Below are positions 1 through 5,752 of a DNA stretch of 5,776 bases, piece by piece (position 1 is the stretch's first letter; every line of letters starts with the position of its first letter). A program made the position numbers and the translations under genes. The DNA is taken from positions 1 to 5,776 of the forward strand of contig JAUWZH010000172.1 in assembly GCA_030615435.1 (NCBI GenBank). The letters are read 5' to 3'. Source of the DNA: Candidatus Brocadiaceae bacterium (GTDB lineage: Bacteria > Planctomycetota > Brocadiia > SM23-32). The notes beneath the pieces were generated by a model, which saw only the letters and a program-made list of their open reading frames with translations, was not told the DNA's origin and ran no database searches.

Positions 1-246
1 CCGCTGAGGCTCCACGCGCTGATAAGGGCGCACTGCGAGGTCATCTGTGTGGCCTGCGGCATGAGCGCAGAGGAGAAAGAGCAGATCGGGTTCGCCCACG
101 CTGAGAGCGTCGGCGAGGCCCTGGAGCGCGCCCTGAGCAGACACGGCGCCTCCGCAGATGTGGGCACTATCGAGTGCGCGGGGGACGTCCTGCCGAAGGC
201 AGGTTGCGGGGACCACACAACCGCACGAACGGATGCGGGAAAATGA
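1..246 (+). CDS. LarA-family (nickel-dependent lactate racemase-like) protein, C-terminal fragment
   Basis: The frame is open from base 1 and stops with TGA at 244-246, so only the last 81 residues are present; the start lies outside the window. The stretch SVGEALERALSRHG followed by VLPK resembles the end of the C-terminal domain of LarA/DUF2088 proteins, where an 'EEAL..AL..HG' helix precedes a strand and a 'G..LP' motif near the C-terminus. Known members carry a nickel-pincer nucleotide and racemise lactate or other 2-hydroxy acids in the cytoplasm. The nickel- and cofactor-binding residues are in the missing part, so activity and substrate cannot be judged. About 15 residues follow the LPK motif, a short, probably disordered tail. 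A GTG at 49 could start a 65-residue ORF, but the open frame upstream and the family match argue that it is internal. Family assignment is by pattern recall only. Confidence 0.6.
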   Translation, partial: PLRLHALIRAHCEVICVACGMSAEEKEQIGFAHAESVGEALERALSRHGASADVGTIECAGDVLPKAGCGDHTTARTDAGK

Positions 247-448
247 GTGACCCCCGTCCGAGCGTGAGCGTGTTTACGACCGTTCGGGGCACCGCGGCGG
301 CCGCCTGAGCGTCGCCCTTGCCCCGTCTCCGAGCAACTGTGGCACTGTCGGGCCCAGCCTGCTGAAGCCCGGGCAGAATGCTCCGAGGTGATGCCGGCCG
401 CGCAAAGGCGGCTGCCTGAATCGCCTGGCTCTCGTGCGGGCACGCGAT
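247..448. other. Intergenic gap between the larA-like gene and the rhomboid gene
   Basis: No convincing gene is seen. The gap holds a 10-bp GC palindrome, GGCGGCCGCC (296-305), and a weak hairpin with AGGCG/CGCCT arms (406-410 and 422-426) shortly before the rhomboid start. Neither is followed by a T-run, so neither is a convincing intrinsic terminator. No clear -35/-10 pair was found for the rhomboid gene. Confidence 0.4.
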
Positions 449-1180
449 ATGATTCCAATCCGCGACAGGAACCCGTCCGGCACGGTCCCGTGGGCCGTTT
501 ACTGCCTGATCGGGGTGAACGTGCTCGTGTTCCTCTTTGAGGTGCGGCTGCCGAAAAAAACCCTCGAAGAGTTCATTTTCACCTTCGGGCTGGTGCCACA
601 GAACGTGACGGCTGCGCTAAGGGGAAAGGCCGACGTGGTGGTGGCGCTGATCGTGCCCGCCATCACCTGCATGTTCCTGCACGGCGGGTGGCTGCACCTA
701 ATCGGCAACATGTGGTTCCTGCTGATCTTCGGCGACAACGTGGAGGGCCGGCTCCGTCACGTGCCGTTCGTGCTGTTCTACCTGCTCTGCGGCCTGCTGG
801 CGAGCGCGGGGCAGTATCTCCTCAACCCGTCCTCGCCCGTGCCGACCGTGGGCGCCAGCGGTGCGATAGCCGGCGTGCTGGGAGCCTACATCGTGTGCTG
901 GCCCAGGGCCCGCGTGCTCACGCTGGTGCCTCTTTTCTACCTCGTGACCTTCGTAGAGTTGCCCGCCGTTTTCGTGCTGGGCATCTGGTTTGTGATCCAG
1001 TTCTTCGGGGGTGTGGGAAGCCTTGGAGCCAGTTTCGCCAGCGGCGGGGTCGCCTATTGGGCGCACGTAGGGGGTTTCGCAGCGGGCGCCGTGCTGATCA
1101 AACTGCTGCCGGGGCGCAAGCGGCCGCCGGGACGGCGTCGGCCACCCCGCCCATCCCTGCCGCCGCGTTACTGGCGCTGA
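449..1180 (+). CDS. Rhomboid family intramembrane serine protease
   Basis: A 243-residue polytopic inner-membrane protein of the rhomboid (S54) family, which cleaves transmembrane substrates within the bilayer. Features seen: an N-terminal MIPIRDRNPSG motif typical of one bacterial rhomboid branch; a first membrane segment at about 15-32; HGGWLHLIGN, with H78, H83 and N87 matching the HxxxN oxyanion motif; the catalytic serine S137 in GASGAIAG; and the catalytic histidine H206 in AHVGGFAAG. Further hydrophobic segments lie at about 104-122, 157-176 and 178-191. The Ser-His dyad is intact, so the enzyme should be active. The C-terminus (about 220-243) is a basic Arg/Pro-rich cytosolic tail. 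The ATG at 449 is chosen because conserved MIPIRDRNP starts there; a GTG at 434 would add five residues. No strong Shine-Dalgarno is visible for either. The next gene begins 5 bases after the stop. The natural substrate is unknown. Confidence 0.93.
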   Translation: MIPIRDRNPSGTVPWAVYCLIGVNVLVFLFEVRLPKKTLEEFIFTFGLVPQNVTAALRGKADVVVALIVPAITCMFLHGGWLHLIGNMWFLLIFGDNVEGRLRHVPFVLFYLLCGLLASAGQYLLNPSSPVPTVGASGAIAGVLGAYIVCWPRARVLTLVPLFYLVTFVELPAVFVLGIWFVIQFFGGVGSLGASFASGGVAYWAHVGGFAAGAVLIKLLPGRKRPPGRRRPPRPSLPPRYWR

Positions 1181-1185
1181 CCAAT

Positions 1186-1503
1186 ATGGCACAACCGAGA
1201 AAGACCGAACACCGTGGAACGGACGACGCAGGCGCCACCGCGACTCCGCACTGCCCACTTTGCCGATGCAAGATGGTGTGCCGCGGTCGCGACCCCCTCT
1301 CACGCGCACTGGGTCTCATGCTGGCGTATGCGGCGGGAATGCTGTTTCTGCTCTGGCTGCCCACGCTGAGTTGGGGCAAGGGGGCGGCCGTTCTCATCCT
1401 CGGCACCTACGGAGCGATCCTCAGCCGAAACACGCGCTCCTGGTGGTGCCCCCACTGTTGGTTCGAAGCCCGCGGCGGAAGGCACGGTCACTCGGGGACT
1501 TGA
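1186..1503 (+). CDS. Small membrane protein with a split zinc-ribbon-like motif
   Basis: A 105-residue protein starting 5 bases after the rhomboid stop, likely co-transcribed with it. It is not a family I recognise by name. C23-P-L-C26 (with C28 and C32 nearby) near the N-terminus and C88-P-H-C91 near the C-terminus form a CxxC pair that could bind zinc. Between them lies a hydrophobic stretch at about 41-79, long enough for two membrane helices joined by a short turn at PTLSWGKG. With two helices, both knuckles would be on the same membrane face and could join in one zinc ribbon. The N-terminal 20 residues are polar and probably disordered. The ATG at 1186 is preferred because the next in-frame ATG (1273) would lose the first CxxC. 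No strong ribosome binding site is seen, so translational coupling to the rhomboid gene is possible. The same frame stays open upstream inside the rhomboid gene, but that part is a shadow. Confidence 0.65.
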   Translation: MAQPRKTEHRGTDDAGATATPHCPLCRCKMVCRGRDPLSRALGLMLAYAAGMLFLLWLPTLSWGKGAAVLILGTYGAILSRNTRSWWCPHCWFEARGGRHGHSGT

Positions 1504-1555
1504 TTGCAGCATCCGCTCGCACGGAACTGCGGCCCATACGGCGAGATGAAGGGGC

Positions 1556-1574
1556 AGAATCGGGAGCTGATTCT
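1556..1574. terminator. Possible bidirectional terminator hairpin between convergent genes
   Basis: AGAATC (1556-1561) and GATTCT (1569-1574) form a 6-bp stem around a 7-base loop, in the 87-base gap between the stop of the small membrane protein (1503) and the stop of the minus-strand NYN gene (1591). Position fits a shared terminator, but no T-run follows on either strand, so the call is weak. Confidence 0.25.
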
Positions 1575-1590
1575 CCGGGCGATTCGGGCT

Positions 1591-2250
1591 TTACTGGTCG
1601 GAGGCAGAGTCGCAAGTGAGGTCCGCCTCAGCCCTTTCGGGAGAATCGGGGTCCTGGCGCTCCTGGTGCTCCCGAGTGAGGTCCGCCCCGGCCCTTTCGG
1701 GAGAATCGGGGTGCTGGCGCTCCTGGTGCTCCCGCACGAATCTTTCGTCCTTGAACAGCACCTCCGGTCGGATGGGCATGAACTCGTGGCAGGAACGGAT
1801 GAGCTCATTGGATGTGCTCTGCTCGAAAGAGACCACTTCGACCCGGCACCCTCTGTGCTTCAGGGCATCCACCAACGGCACGAAGTCCCCGTCTCCCGTG
1901 ACAAGGATGCTCGTGTCGAGTTTCTGCGAAATGGTCAGGCAGTCAACGGTCATCCCGACGTCCCAGTCACCACGTGTCGAGCCGTCCTCCCGGACGGTGA
2001 GTTCCTTGACCTTGATCTCGAAGCCGGCCCGACGCAGGGCTTCCAGGAATGCCTTCTGGTCAACGTCCGGTTTCTGCACCACGTAGGCGATGGCACGCAC
2101 CAGCTTGCGCCCGTTGACCAATTCGCCGAGCAGCTTGCTGTAATCCACCTTGGACTGATGGATGGTACGGGCGGAATAGAACATGTTCTGAACGTCCACG
2201 AAGATGCCGACCCTCTGGTCTGTATTCCGACAGACCGATTTAGATACCAC
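1591..2250 (-). CDS. NYN domain (LabA/DUF88-like, PIN-fold) protein
   Basis: A 219-residue cytoplasmic protein of the NYN/LabA group, related to PIN-domain nucleases; members are predicted metal-dependent RNases, and LabA in cyanobacteria acts in circadian output. Motifs seen: GIFVDVQNMF (D19, N22), RGDWDVGMTVD (D95, D97, D103) and VTGDGDFVPLV (D120, D122), which supply the acidic residues of a PIN-like active site. The domain covers about 12-165. A charged tail follows, containing two copies of a 20-residue unit beginning REHQERQ (173-192 and 193-212). The GTG start at 2250 is chosen because GGAAAGGA lies 8 bases upstream and the conserved domain begins soon after; the frame is open further upstream, to an ATG at 2391, but that would run through the promoter. 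The gene converges with the rhomboid unit and diverges from dnaK. The exact substrate is unknown. Confidence 0.88.
   Translation of the reverse strand: MVSKSVCRNTDQRVGIFVDVQNMFYSARTIHQSKVDYSKLLGELVNGRKLVRAIAYVVQKPDVDQKAFLEALRRAGFEIKVKELTVREDGSTRGDWDVGMTVDCLTISQKLDTSILVTGDGDFVPLVDALKHRGCRVEVVSFEQSTSNELIRSCHEFMPIRPEVLFKDERFVREHQERQHPDSPERAGADLTREHQERQDPDSPERAEADLTCDSASDQ
1615..1734 (-). repeat. 60-bp in-frame tandem duplication in the NYN gene 3' end
   Basis: Units 1615-1674 and 1675-1734 are identical except at three positions (1628/1688, 1630/1690, 1653/1713). Each encodes 20 residues, and two of the changes alter the protein (H180/D200 and G188/E208). The near identity and exact codon multiple point to recent slippage or unequal recombination that kept the frame. 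The 9-mer AGAATCGGG in each unit also occurs at 1556-1564, in the convergent gap. Confidence 0.95.
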
Positions 2251-2258
2251 GATTGCCG

Positions 2259-2266
2259 TCCTTTCC
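2259..2266 (-). promoter_or_regulatory. Ribosome binding site deciding the GTG start of the NYN gene
   Basis: On the minus strand the sequence reads GGAAAGGA, ending 8 bases before the GTG at 2250-2248. This is the only good Shine-Dalgarno near the beginning of the conserved domain, and it fixes the start over longer in-frame alternatives. Confidence 0.8.
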
Positions 2267-2327
2267 ACTAAAGCCACAGGCCACAACGAAACGCTCACAG
2301 AATCATTCGTAAGGCAATGTCCGGCGG

Positions 2328-2356
2328 ATTTTAGCAAACCCGGACGCCCCTTGCAA
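2328..2356 (-). promoter_or_regulatory. Sigma70-type promoter for the NYN gene
   Basis: Read on the minus strand: a -35 of TTGCAA (2356-2351), a 17-base spacer, and a -10 of TAAAAT (2333-2328) preceded by TGC, an extended -10. Transcription would begin near 2321, giving a leader of about 70 bases before the GTG. Spacing is ideal and both boxes are close to consensus; the surrounding DNA is GC-rich, so a chance match is less likely. Confidence 0.6.
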
Positions 2357-2613
2357 ACGAATCCACGGACAGTGCCCGTTCCCGCCGGCAACCCCGGCGA
2401 GCACCGTGCGGCGCGGTCTATGTGGCAGGACCCCGGTGCTGTGCCCCGGCTTGTCTGCCATTGTGGCAGGCCCCCGAACCTCAGACCATGCCGTCCGAAG
2501 GTCTTGCAGGCGGGCCTCAGGGTATTGCTTCCACAGCCGGTGCCGTCGAGCCGCCGGGGAACGGCTCTCGCCCTTCGGTATTGAATTTGCAGTTCCCTAA
2601 GCGAGCTATGTCT

Positions 2614-2627
2614 GTTTCAACTGAAAC
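2614..2627 (+). promoter_or_regulatory. Inverted repeat GTTTCA-N2-TGAAAC before dnaK
   Basis: A perfect 6-bp inverted repeat with a 2-base centre, ending one base before the dnaK Shine-Dalgarno region (AAGGGA, 2629-2634) and 18 bases before its ATG. A repressor bound here could block transcription, or the sequence could be part of a leader. It is not the CIRCE operator bound by HrcA. The role is inferred from position only. Confidence 0.35.
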
Positions 2628-2645
2628 GAAGGGAAACGTCACGTC

Positions 2646-4574
2646 ATGGCCAAGGAAAGAATAATCGGCATTGACCTGGGGACGAGCAATTCGGTTGTCG
2701 CGGTAATGGAAGGCGGCGACCCTACCGTCATTCACAACGAGGACGGCCATCGCCTCACTCCTTCTGTGGTGGCTTTCGCCGAGGGCGGGGAACGTCTGGT
2801 GGGAGCCAAGGCCAAACGCCAGGCCGTCACCAACCCGCAGAACACTATCTTCAGCATCAAGCGTTTCATGGGCCGGCGTCACAACGAAGTAGAGGAAGAG
2901 GAGAAGATGGTCCCCTACGAAGTGACGGGCGGTTCCGAGGAGCTGGTCAAAGTGAAGGCCCGCGGGAAAGAATACACGCCGCCGGAAATCTCGGCGCTGA
3001 TCTTGCAGGCGCTCAAACGGGCCGCGGACGATTACCTGGGAGACAAGATAACAAAGGCCGTCATCACCGTGCCGGCCTACTTCAACGACAGCCAGCGCCA
3101 GGCCACCAAAGACGCGGGAACGATAGCCGGCCTGGAGGTGGCCCGAATAATCAACGAGCCGACGGCGGCTTCCCTCGCCTACGGTCTCGAAAGAGAAGGT
3201 GAGGAAAACATCGCAGTCTTCGACTTCGGGGGCGGGACCTTTGATATTTCCATCCTCGAAGTCGGCGAAGGACTCTTTGAGGTCAAAGCCACCAGCGGGG
3301 ACACCCACCTGGGCGGCGACAACATTGACGACGCGCTGATCCGCTACATCGCAGAGGAGTTCAGGAAGGACCAGGGCATTGACATCCGTCAGGACCAGAT
3401 GGCCCTTCAGCGCCTCAAAGAAGCGGCAGAGAAGGCCAAGTGTGACCTGTCCAGTTCCACAGAGACCGAGATAAACCTGCCATTCATCACCGCCGACTCC
3501 TCCGGGCCGAAACATCTGCAGATGAAGATCAACCGTGCGACCCTGGAGCGGCTCGCAGAGCCCCTTTTCGAGCGGCTGAGGGGCCCCTGCGAGCAGTGCC
3601 TGGCGGACGCCAAGGTGCGGCCTGAAGACATTGACGAGGTCGTGCTGGTCGGGGGCTCTACGAGGATCCCGCGCGTGCAGGAGCTGGTCAAGGAGATTTT
3701 CGGCAAGGAGCCACACAAGGGCGTCAACCCGGACGAAGTCGTCGCCGTGGGGGCGGCCATCCAGGGCGGGGTGCTCAGCGGCGAGGTGGAAGACATCGCG
3801 CTGGTGGACGTTACGCCCCTTTCACTCGGCATCGAGACGCTCGGCGGAGTGATGACCAGACTGCTCGAACGGAACACGCGCATCCCGACCGACAAGAAGG
3901 AAATCTTCAGCACGGCTGCCGACGGGCAGACGAGCGTGGAAATCCACGTGTTGCAGGGAGAGCGTGAGATGGCCGCCGACAACCGCACGCTCGGACGCTT
4001 CCAGCTCACCGGCATTCCCCCGGCTCCCCGCGGCGTGCCTCAGGTCGAGGTCAGCTTTGACATTGACGAAAACGGCATCCTGAACGTCAAGGCGCGCGAC
4101 CAGGGTACCGGCAAGGAGCAGCAGGTCGAAATCAAGAGCGATTCGGGCCTCACCGACGATGAAGTCAAGCGCATGAAGCGTGAGGCCGAGGAACACGCCG
4201 TCGAGGACCGCAAGCACAGGGATCTTGCCGAGACGAAAAACCGCGCCGACCAGCTCGCCTACTCCACCGAGAAAACGCTGAACGAGCACGGCGATAAACT
4301 GCCGGAAGAGGACAAGAACCGCATCCAGCAGTCCATCAAAGACCTGCGCGAAGCCGCAGAAGGCGACGACAAGGAAGCAATCGAGAGGAAGGTGCAAGCC
4401 CTCCAGAAGGACTCCTACAAGCTGGGCGAGATCATCTACGAGCAGAGCAAAGCCCAGCAGGCCGGTGCATCGGGCCCCGAAGCTGGAGCGCAGCAGGAAC
4501 AGCCAGCCGAGGAAGCACAGGGCGAGGAAGGCGAAGACGTGGTGGACGCCGACTTCGAGGTCAAGGAGGAGTAA
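2646..4574 (+). CDS. dnaK: Chaperone protein DnaK (Hsp70)
   Basis: A full-length 642-residue Hsp70, the ATP-driven cytosolic chaperone that binds exposed hydrophobic peptides and works with DnaJ and GrpE and, for disaggregation, with ClpB. The nucleotide-binding domain (about 1-383) has phosphate motif 1 IGIDLGTSNS near residue 7 (with SNS rather than the commoner TNS), phosphate motif 2 FDFGGGTFD (D193-D200, T198 matching E. coli T199), and the adenosine motif VLVGGSTRIP. The interdomain linker is about IALVD (384-388), followed by DVTPLSLGIE and the beta substrate domain, then the helical lid (about 505-605). The tail is Gln/Glu/Ala-rich and ends with the usual acidic motif in the form EDVVDADFEVKEE. 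The ATG at 2646 follows AAGGGA by 11 bases. clpB begins 71 bases after the stop with no evident terminator between, so the two may be co-transcribed. grpE, dnaJ and hrcA are not in the window. Confidence 0.98.
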   Translation: MAKERIIGIDLGTSNSVVAVMEGGDPTVIHNEDGHRLTPSVVAFAEGGERLVGAKAKRQAVTNPQNTIFSIKRFMGRRHNEVEEEEKMVPYEVTGGSEELVKVKARGKEYTPPEISALILQALKRAADDYLGDKITKAVITVPAYFNDSQRQATKDAGTIAGLEVARIINEPTAASLAYGLEREGEENIAVFDFGGGTFDISILEVGEGLFEVKATSGDTHLGGDNIDDALIRYIAEEFRKDQGIDIRQDQMALQRLKEAAEKAKCDLSSSTETEINLPFITADSSGPKHLQMKINRATLERLAEPLFERLRGPCEQCLADAKVRPEDIDEVVLVGGSTRIPRVQELVKEIFGKEPHKGVNPDEVVAVGAAIQGGVLSGEVEDIALVDVTPLSLGIETLGGVMTRLLERNTRIPTDKKEIFSTAADGQTSVEIHVLQGEREMAADNRTLGRFQLTGIPPAPRGVPQVEVSFDIDENGILNVKARDQGTGKEQQVEIKSDSGLTDDEVKRMKREAEEHAVEDRKHRDLAETKNRADQLAYSTEKTLNEHGDKLPEEDKNRIQQSIKDLREAAEGDDKEAIERKVQALQKDSYKLGEIIYEQSKAQQAGASGPEAGAQQEQPAEEAQGEEGEDVVDADFEVKEE

Positions 4575-4634
4575 GGCTCGACCTTCAGAGAAGCGGTCTC
4601 GCCCCATCAACCCTCTTGATTACCTGAGGATCCC

Positions 4635-4648
4635 GGAGGCACATTGTG
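4635..4648 (+). promoter_or_regulatory. Ribosome binding site and GTG start of clpB
   Basis: A perfect GGAGG (4635-4639), six bases, then GTG (4646-4648). The protein then opens MCLDRFTIKAQEAL, matching the usual ClpB opening (MNLDRFTxKAQEAL), so this non-ATG start is well supported. Confidence 0.85.
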
Positions 4649-5692
4649 TGTCTGGACAGATTCACCATAAAAGCCCAGGAAGCACTCGAAGCCACCCAGA
4701 GGCTGGCGCAGCAGCGCAACCACCAGGAGGTGAGCTCCCTGCACCTGCTGCACGCCCTCGCGGGTGAGCCGGAGGGCATCGTGCGCCCCATCCTCCAGCG
4801 GGTCGGCGCGGTGCCCGAGGCAATCCTGGAGGACATCGAGGGAACTCTGAACAGCCTGCCCCAGGTTACGGGAGGCGGGGCCGGACAACCGTATGCTTCA
4901 AACGAACTCTCGGAGGTCCTGGCCGGGGCCGAGAAGGAAGCCCGGCAGCTCACCGACCAGTACGTGAGCAGCGAACACCTGCTGCTCGCCATGACGGAGG
5001 ACTCCCGCTGCAAAGCGGGCCCTCTGTTGCGCAAGCACGGCGTAAACCGGCACAGCCTCCTGGCCGCCCTCAAGCAGGTGCGGGGCACTCAGCGGGTGAC
5101 CGACCAGAGCCCCGAGGATCGCTACCAGGCCCTCGAGCGCTACTGCGCCGATCTCGTCGAGATGGCCCGACGGGACGAGCTCGATCCGGTCGTCGGACGG
5201 GACAGGGAGATCCGCCGCGTGGTGCAGGTGCTCAGTCGCCGCACCAAGAACAACCCCGTCCTCGTCGGCGACCCTGGGGTTGGCAAGACGGCCATCGTCG
5301 AGGGGCTCGCCCAGAGGATTGTCAACGGCGACGTGCCGGAATGGCTCAAGGACAAGCGCGTGCTCGCCCTGGACATGGGGGCCCTCGTGGCAGGGGCGAA
5401 GTACCGCGGCGAGTTCGAAGACCGCCTCAAGGCAGTGCTGAAGGAAATCCAGCAGGCAAGCGCGGCGCAGAACGCCGGTTGTGGCCGGGAAAACCCCCCC
5501 CGTTTAAAAGAAGCCTCCAACACTACAGAGGCCGCGCGCAGCCTACTGCGCAAGAAGCAAGCAGGCGACAAGAGGGCGGGGGCTTTGCCCAACCGGTTGC
5601 AAGGACCCGCTGTGCTACTTCGTACGCGGGGCCGCAGCAACTTGACGCATGCGCAGCTTATTGCGTCCTTTTTTGTGGAAAAAGGTCTGTAA
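4646..5692 (+). CDS. clpB: ClpB disaggregase, 5' part only, interrupted and fused to an unrelated tail
   Basis: ClpB is a hexameric AAA+ ATPase that threads aggregated proteins through its pore with DnaK's help; family members are usually about 850-870 residues. This ORF has 348. Residues 1-150 are the Clp N-domain (two repeats). RVTDQSPEDRYQALERY and DPVVGRDREIRRVVQVLSRR lead into NBD1, with Walker A GDPGVGKT at 208-215 and pore-loop tyrosine Y253 in GAKYRGEFEDRLKAVL. Homology ends by about N276. The next expected element, the Walker B strand (LFIDE-type), is absent, as are sensor and arginine-finger residues, the M-domain and all of NBD2. The last 72 residues have no ClpB character and are encoded inside the repeat-bounded segment starting at 5474. 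The product could bind ATP but not hydrolyse or thread normally, so this is best treated as a pseudogene fragment or a contig-end artefact. Confidence 0.9.
   Translation: MCLDRFTIKAQEALEATQRLAQQRNHQEVSSLHLLHALAGEPEGIVRPILQRVGAVPEAILEDIEGTLNSLPQVTGGGAGQPYASNELSEVLAGAEKEARQLTDQYVSSEHLLLAMTEDSRCKAGPLLRKHGVNRHSLLAALKQVRGTQRVTDQSPEDRYQALERYCADLVEMARRDELDPVVGRDREIRRVVQVLSRRTKNNPVLVGDPGVGKTAIVEGLAQRIVNGDVPEWLKDKRVLALDMGALVAGAKYRGEFEDRLKAVLKEIQQASAAQNAGCGRENPPRLKEASNTTEAARSLLRKKQAGDKRAGALPNRLQGPAVLLRTRGRSNLTHAQLIASFFVEKGL
5474..5488 (+). repeat. Left terminal inverted repeat
   Basis: GCCGGTTGTGGCCGG, the exact reverse complement of 5708-5722. It begins on a codon boundary directly after ClpB residue 276. 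Confidence 0.85.
5536..5551. repeat. Hairpin within the element
   Basis: GCGCAG-CCTA-CTGCGC, a perfect 6-bp stem with a 4-base loop. Further inside the element, GGGC-TTT-GCCC (5580-5590) and the 10-bp palindrome CAACCGGTTG (5590-5599) follow. Confidence 0.55.
5644..5674 (+). terminator. Terminator-like hairpin within the element
   Basis: GACGCA (5644-5649) and TGCGTC (5662-5667) form a 6-bp stem around a 12-base loop, followed by C and six T (5669-5674). This has the form of a + strand rho-independent terminator, and would end transcripts coming from dnaK-clpB. The loop is longer than usual. Confidence 0.45.
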
Positions 5693-5707
5693 CAGCATTA
5701 CGGGGGG

Positions 5708-5722
5708 CCGGCCACAACCGGC
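5708..5722 (-). repeat. Right terminal inverted repeat
   Basis: CCGGCCACAACCGGC on the + strand, a perfect 15/15 complement of the left repeat. The match stops at the base outside each end (C5473 against A5723). Confidence 0.85.
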
Positions 5723-5752
5723 AACGTCAGATTCCCGCGCAATCCTTCGCTC

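Larger units (their letters stand above)
2251..2645. other. Divergent intergenic region between the NYN gene and dnaK
   Basis: This 395-base gap holds no supportable gene. Near the NYN side are its RBS and promoter. The centre is rich in potential hairpins: arms AGCACCG/CGGTGCT at 2400-2406 and 2434-2440 (27-base loop); a tight CTGCCA-TTG-TGGCAG stem at 2455-2469, extendable to 8 pairs with one G-T wobble; and GAGCCG/CGGCTC at 2548-2553 and 2562-2567 (8-base loop). The 9-mer TGTGGCAGG occurs directly at 2421-2429 and 2462-2470. Near dnaK there is a TTGAAT at 2581-2586, but no good -10 at normal spacing, so the dnaK promoter is not identified. No CIRCE element (TTAGCACTC/GAGTGCTAA) and no clear sigma32-type promoter is seen. 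Confidence 0.5.
5474..5722. mobile_element. MITE-like non-autonomous element inside clpB
   Basis: The 249-base segment is bounded by perfect 15-bp inverted repeats and starts exactly where ClpB homology is lost. Just inside each terminal repeat, after a 5-base extra on the left, both ends also share a C-run followed by GT (C8 at 5494-5501; G6 at 5702-5707 on the opposite strand). AAC lies directly outside both ends (5471-5473 and 5723-5725), a possible 3-bp target duplication. The interior encodes no transposase and is full of short hairpins and palindromes. Size, terminal repeats and lack of coding fit a MITE. Against a simple insertion, the right flank does not continue clpB. A structured RNA closed by the 15-bp pairing is an alternative. 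I do not recognise the IS family. Confidence 0.5.

Noticed and set aside
688..1185. Upstream extension of the small CxxC protein's frame within the rhomboid gene
   Set aside because: It overlaps the rhomboid protease in another frame and is Arg/Ala-rich; the ATG at 1186 after the rhomboid stop is the sensible start.
698..1309. A 203-residue minus-strand open frame antisense to the rhomboid gene
   Set aside because: The catalytic and membrane motifs of rhomboid are on the other strand; this is a shadow.
1504..2271. A 255-residue plus-strand open frame opposite the NYN gene
   Set aside because: The minus strand has clear NYN motifs, an RBS and a promoter; the plus-strand translation has no recognisable domain.
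2204..2584. A 126-residue plus-strand open frame between the NYN gene and dnaK
   Set aside because: It overlaps the NYN 5' end and promoter, has no RBS or recognisable motif, and ends in arginine/proline-rich translation typical of non-coding GC-rich DNA.
2517..3716. A 399-residue minus-strand open frame antisense to dnaK
   Set aside because: Long antisense frames are a known by-product of GC-rich Hsp70 genes and have been misannotated as NAD-specific glutamate dehydrogenase. It shows no domain and covers conserved dnaK codons.
3822..4610. A 262-residue minus-strand open frame antisense to the 3' half of dnaK
   Set aside because: Low-complexity Leu/Phe/Val-rich translation is the complement of the charged DnaK lid; dnaK itself is unmistakable.
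5474..5722. Group II intron or retron msr-msd as the insert
   Set aside because: No GTGYG-type 5' end, domain V-like hairpin or reverse transcriptase is visible. The terminal repeats could pair as RNA, but nothing specific supports these classes.
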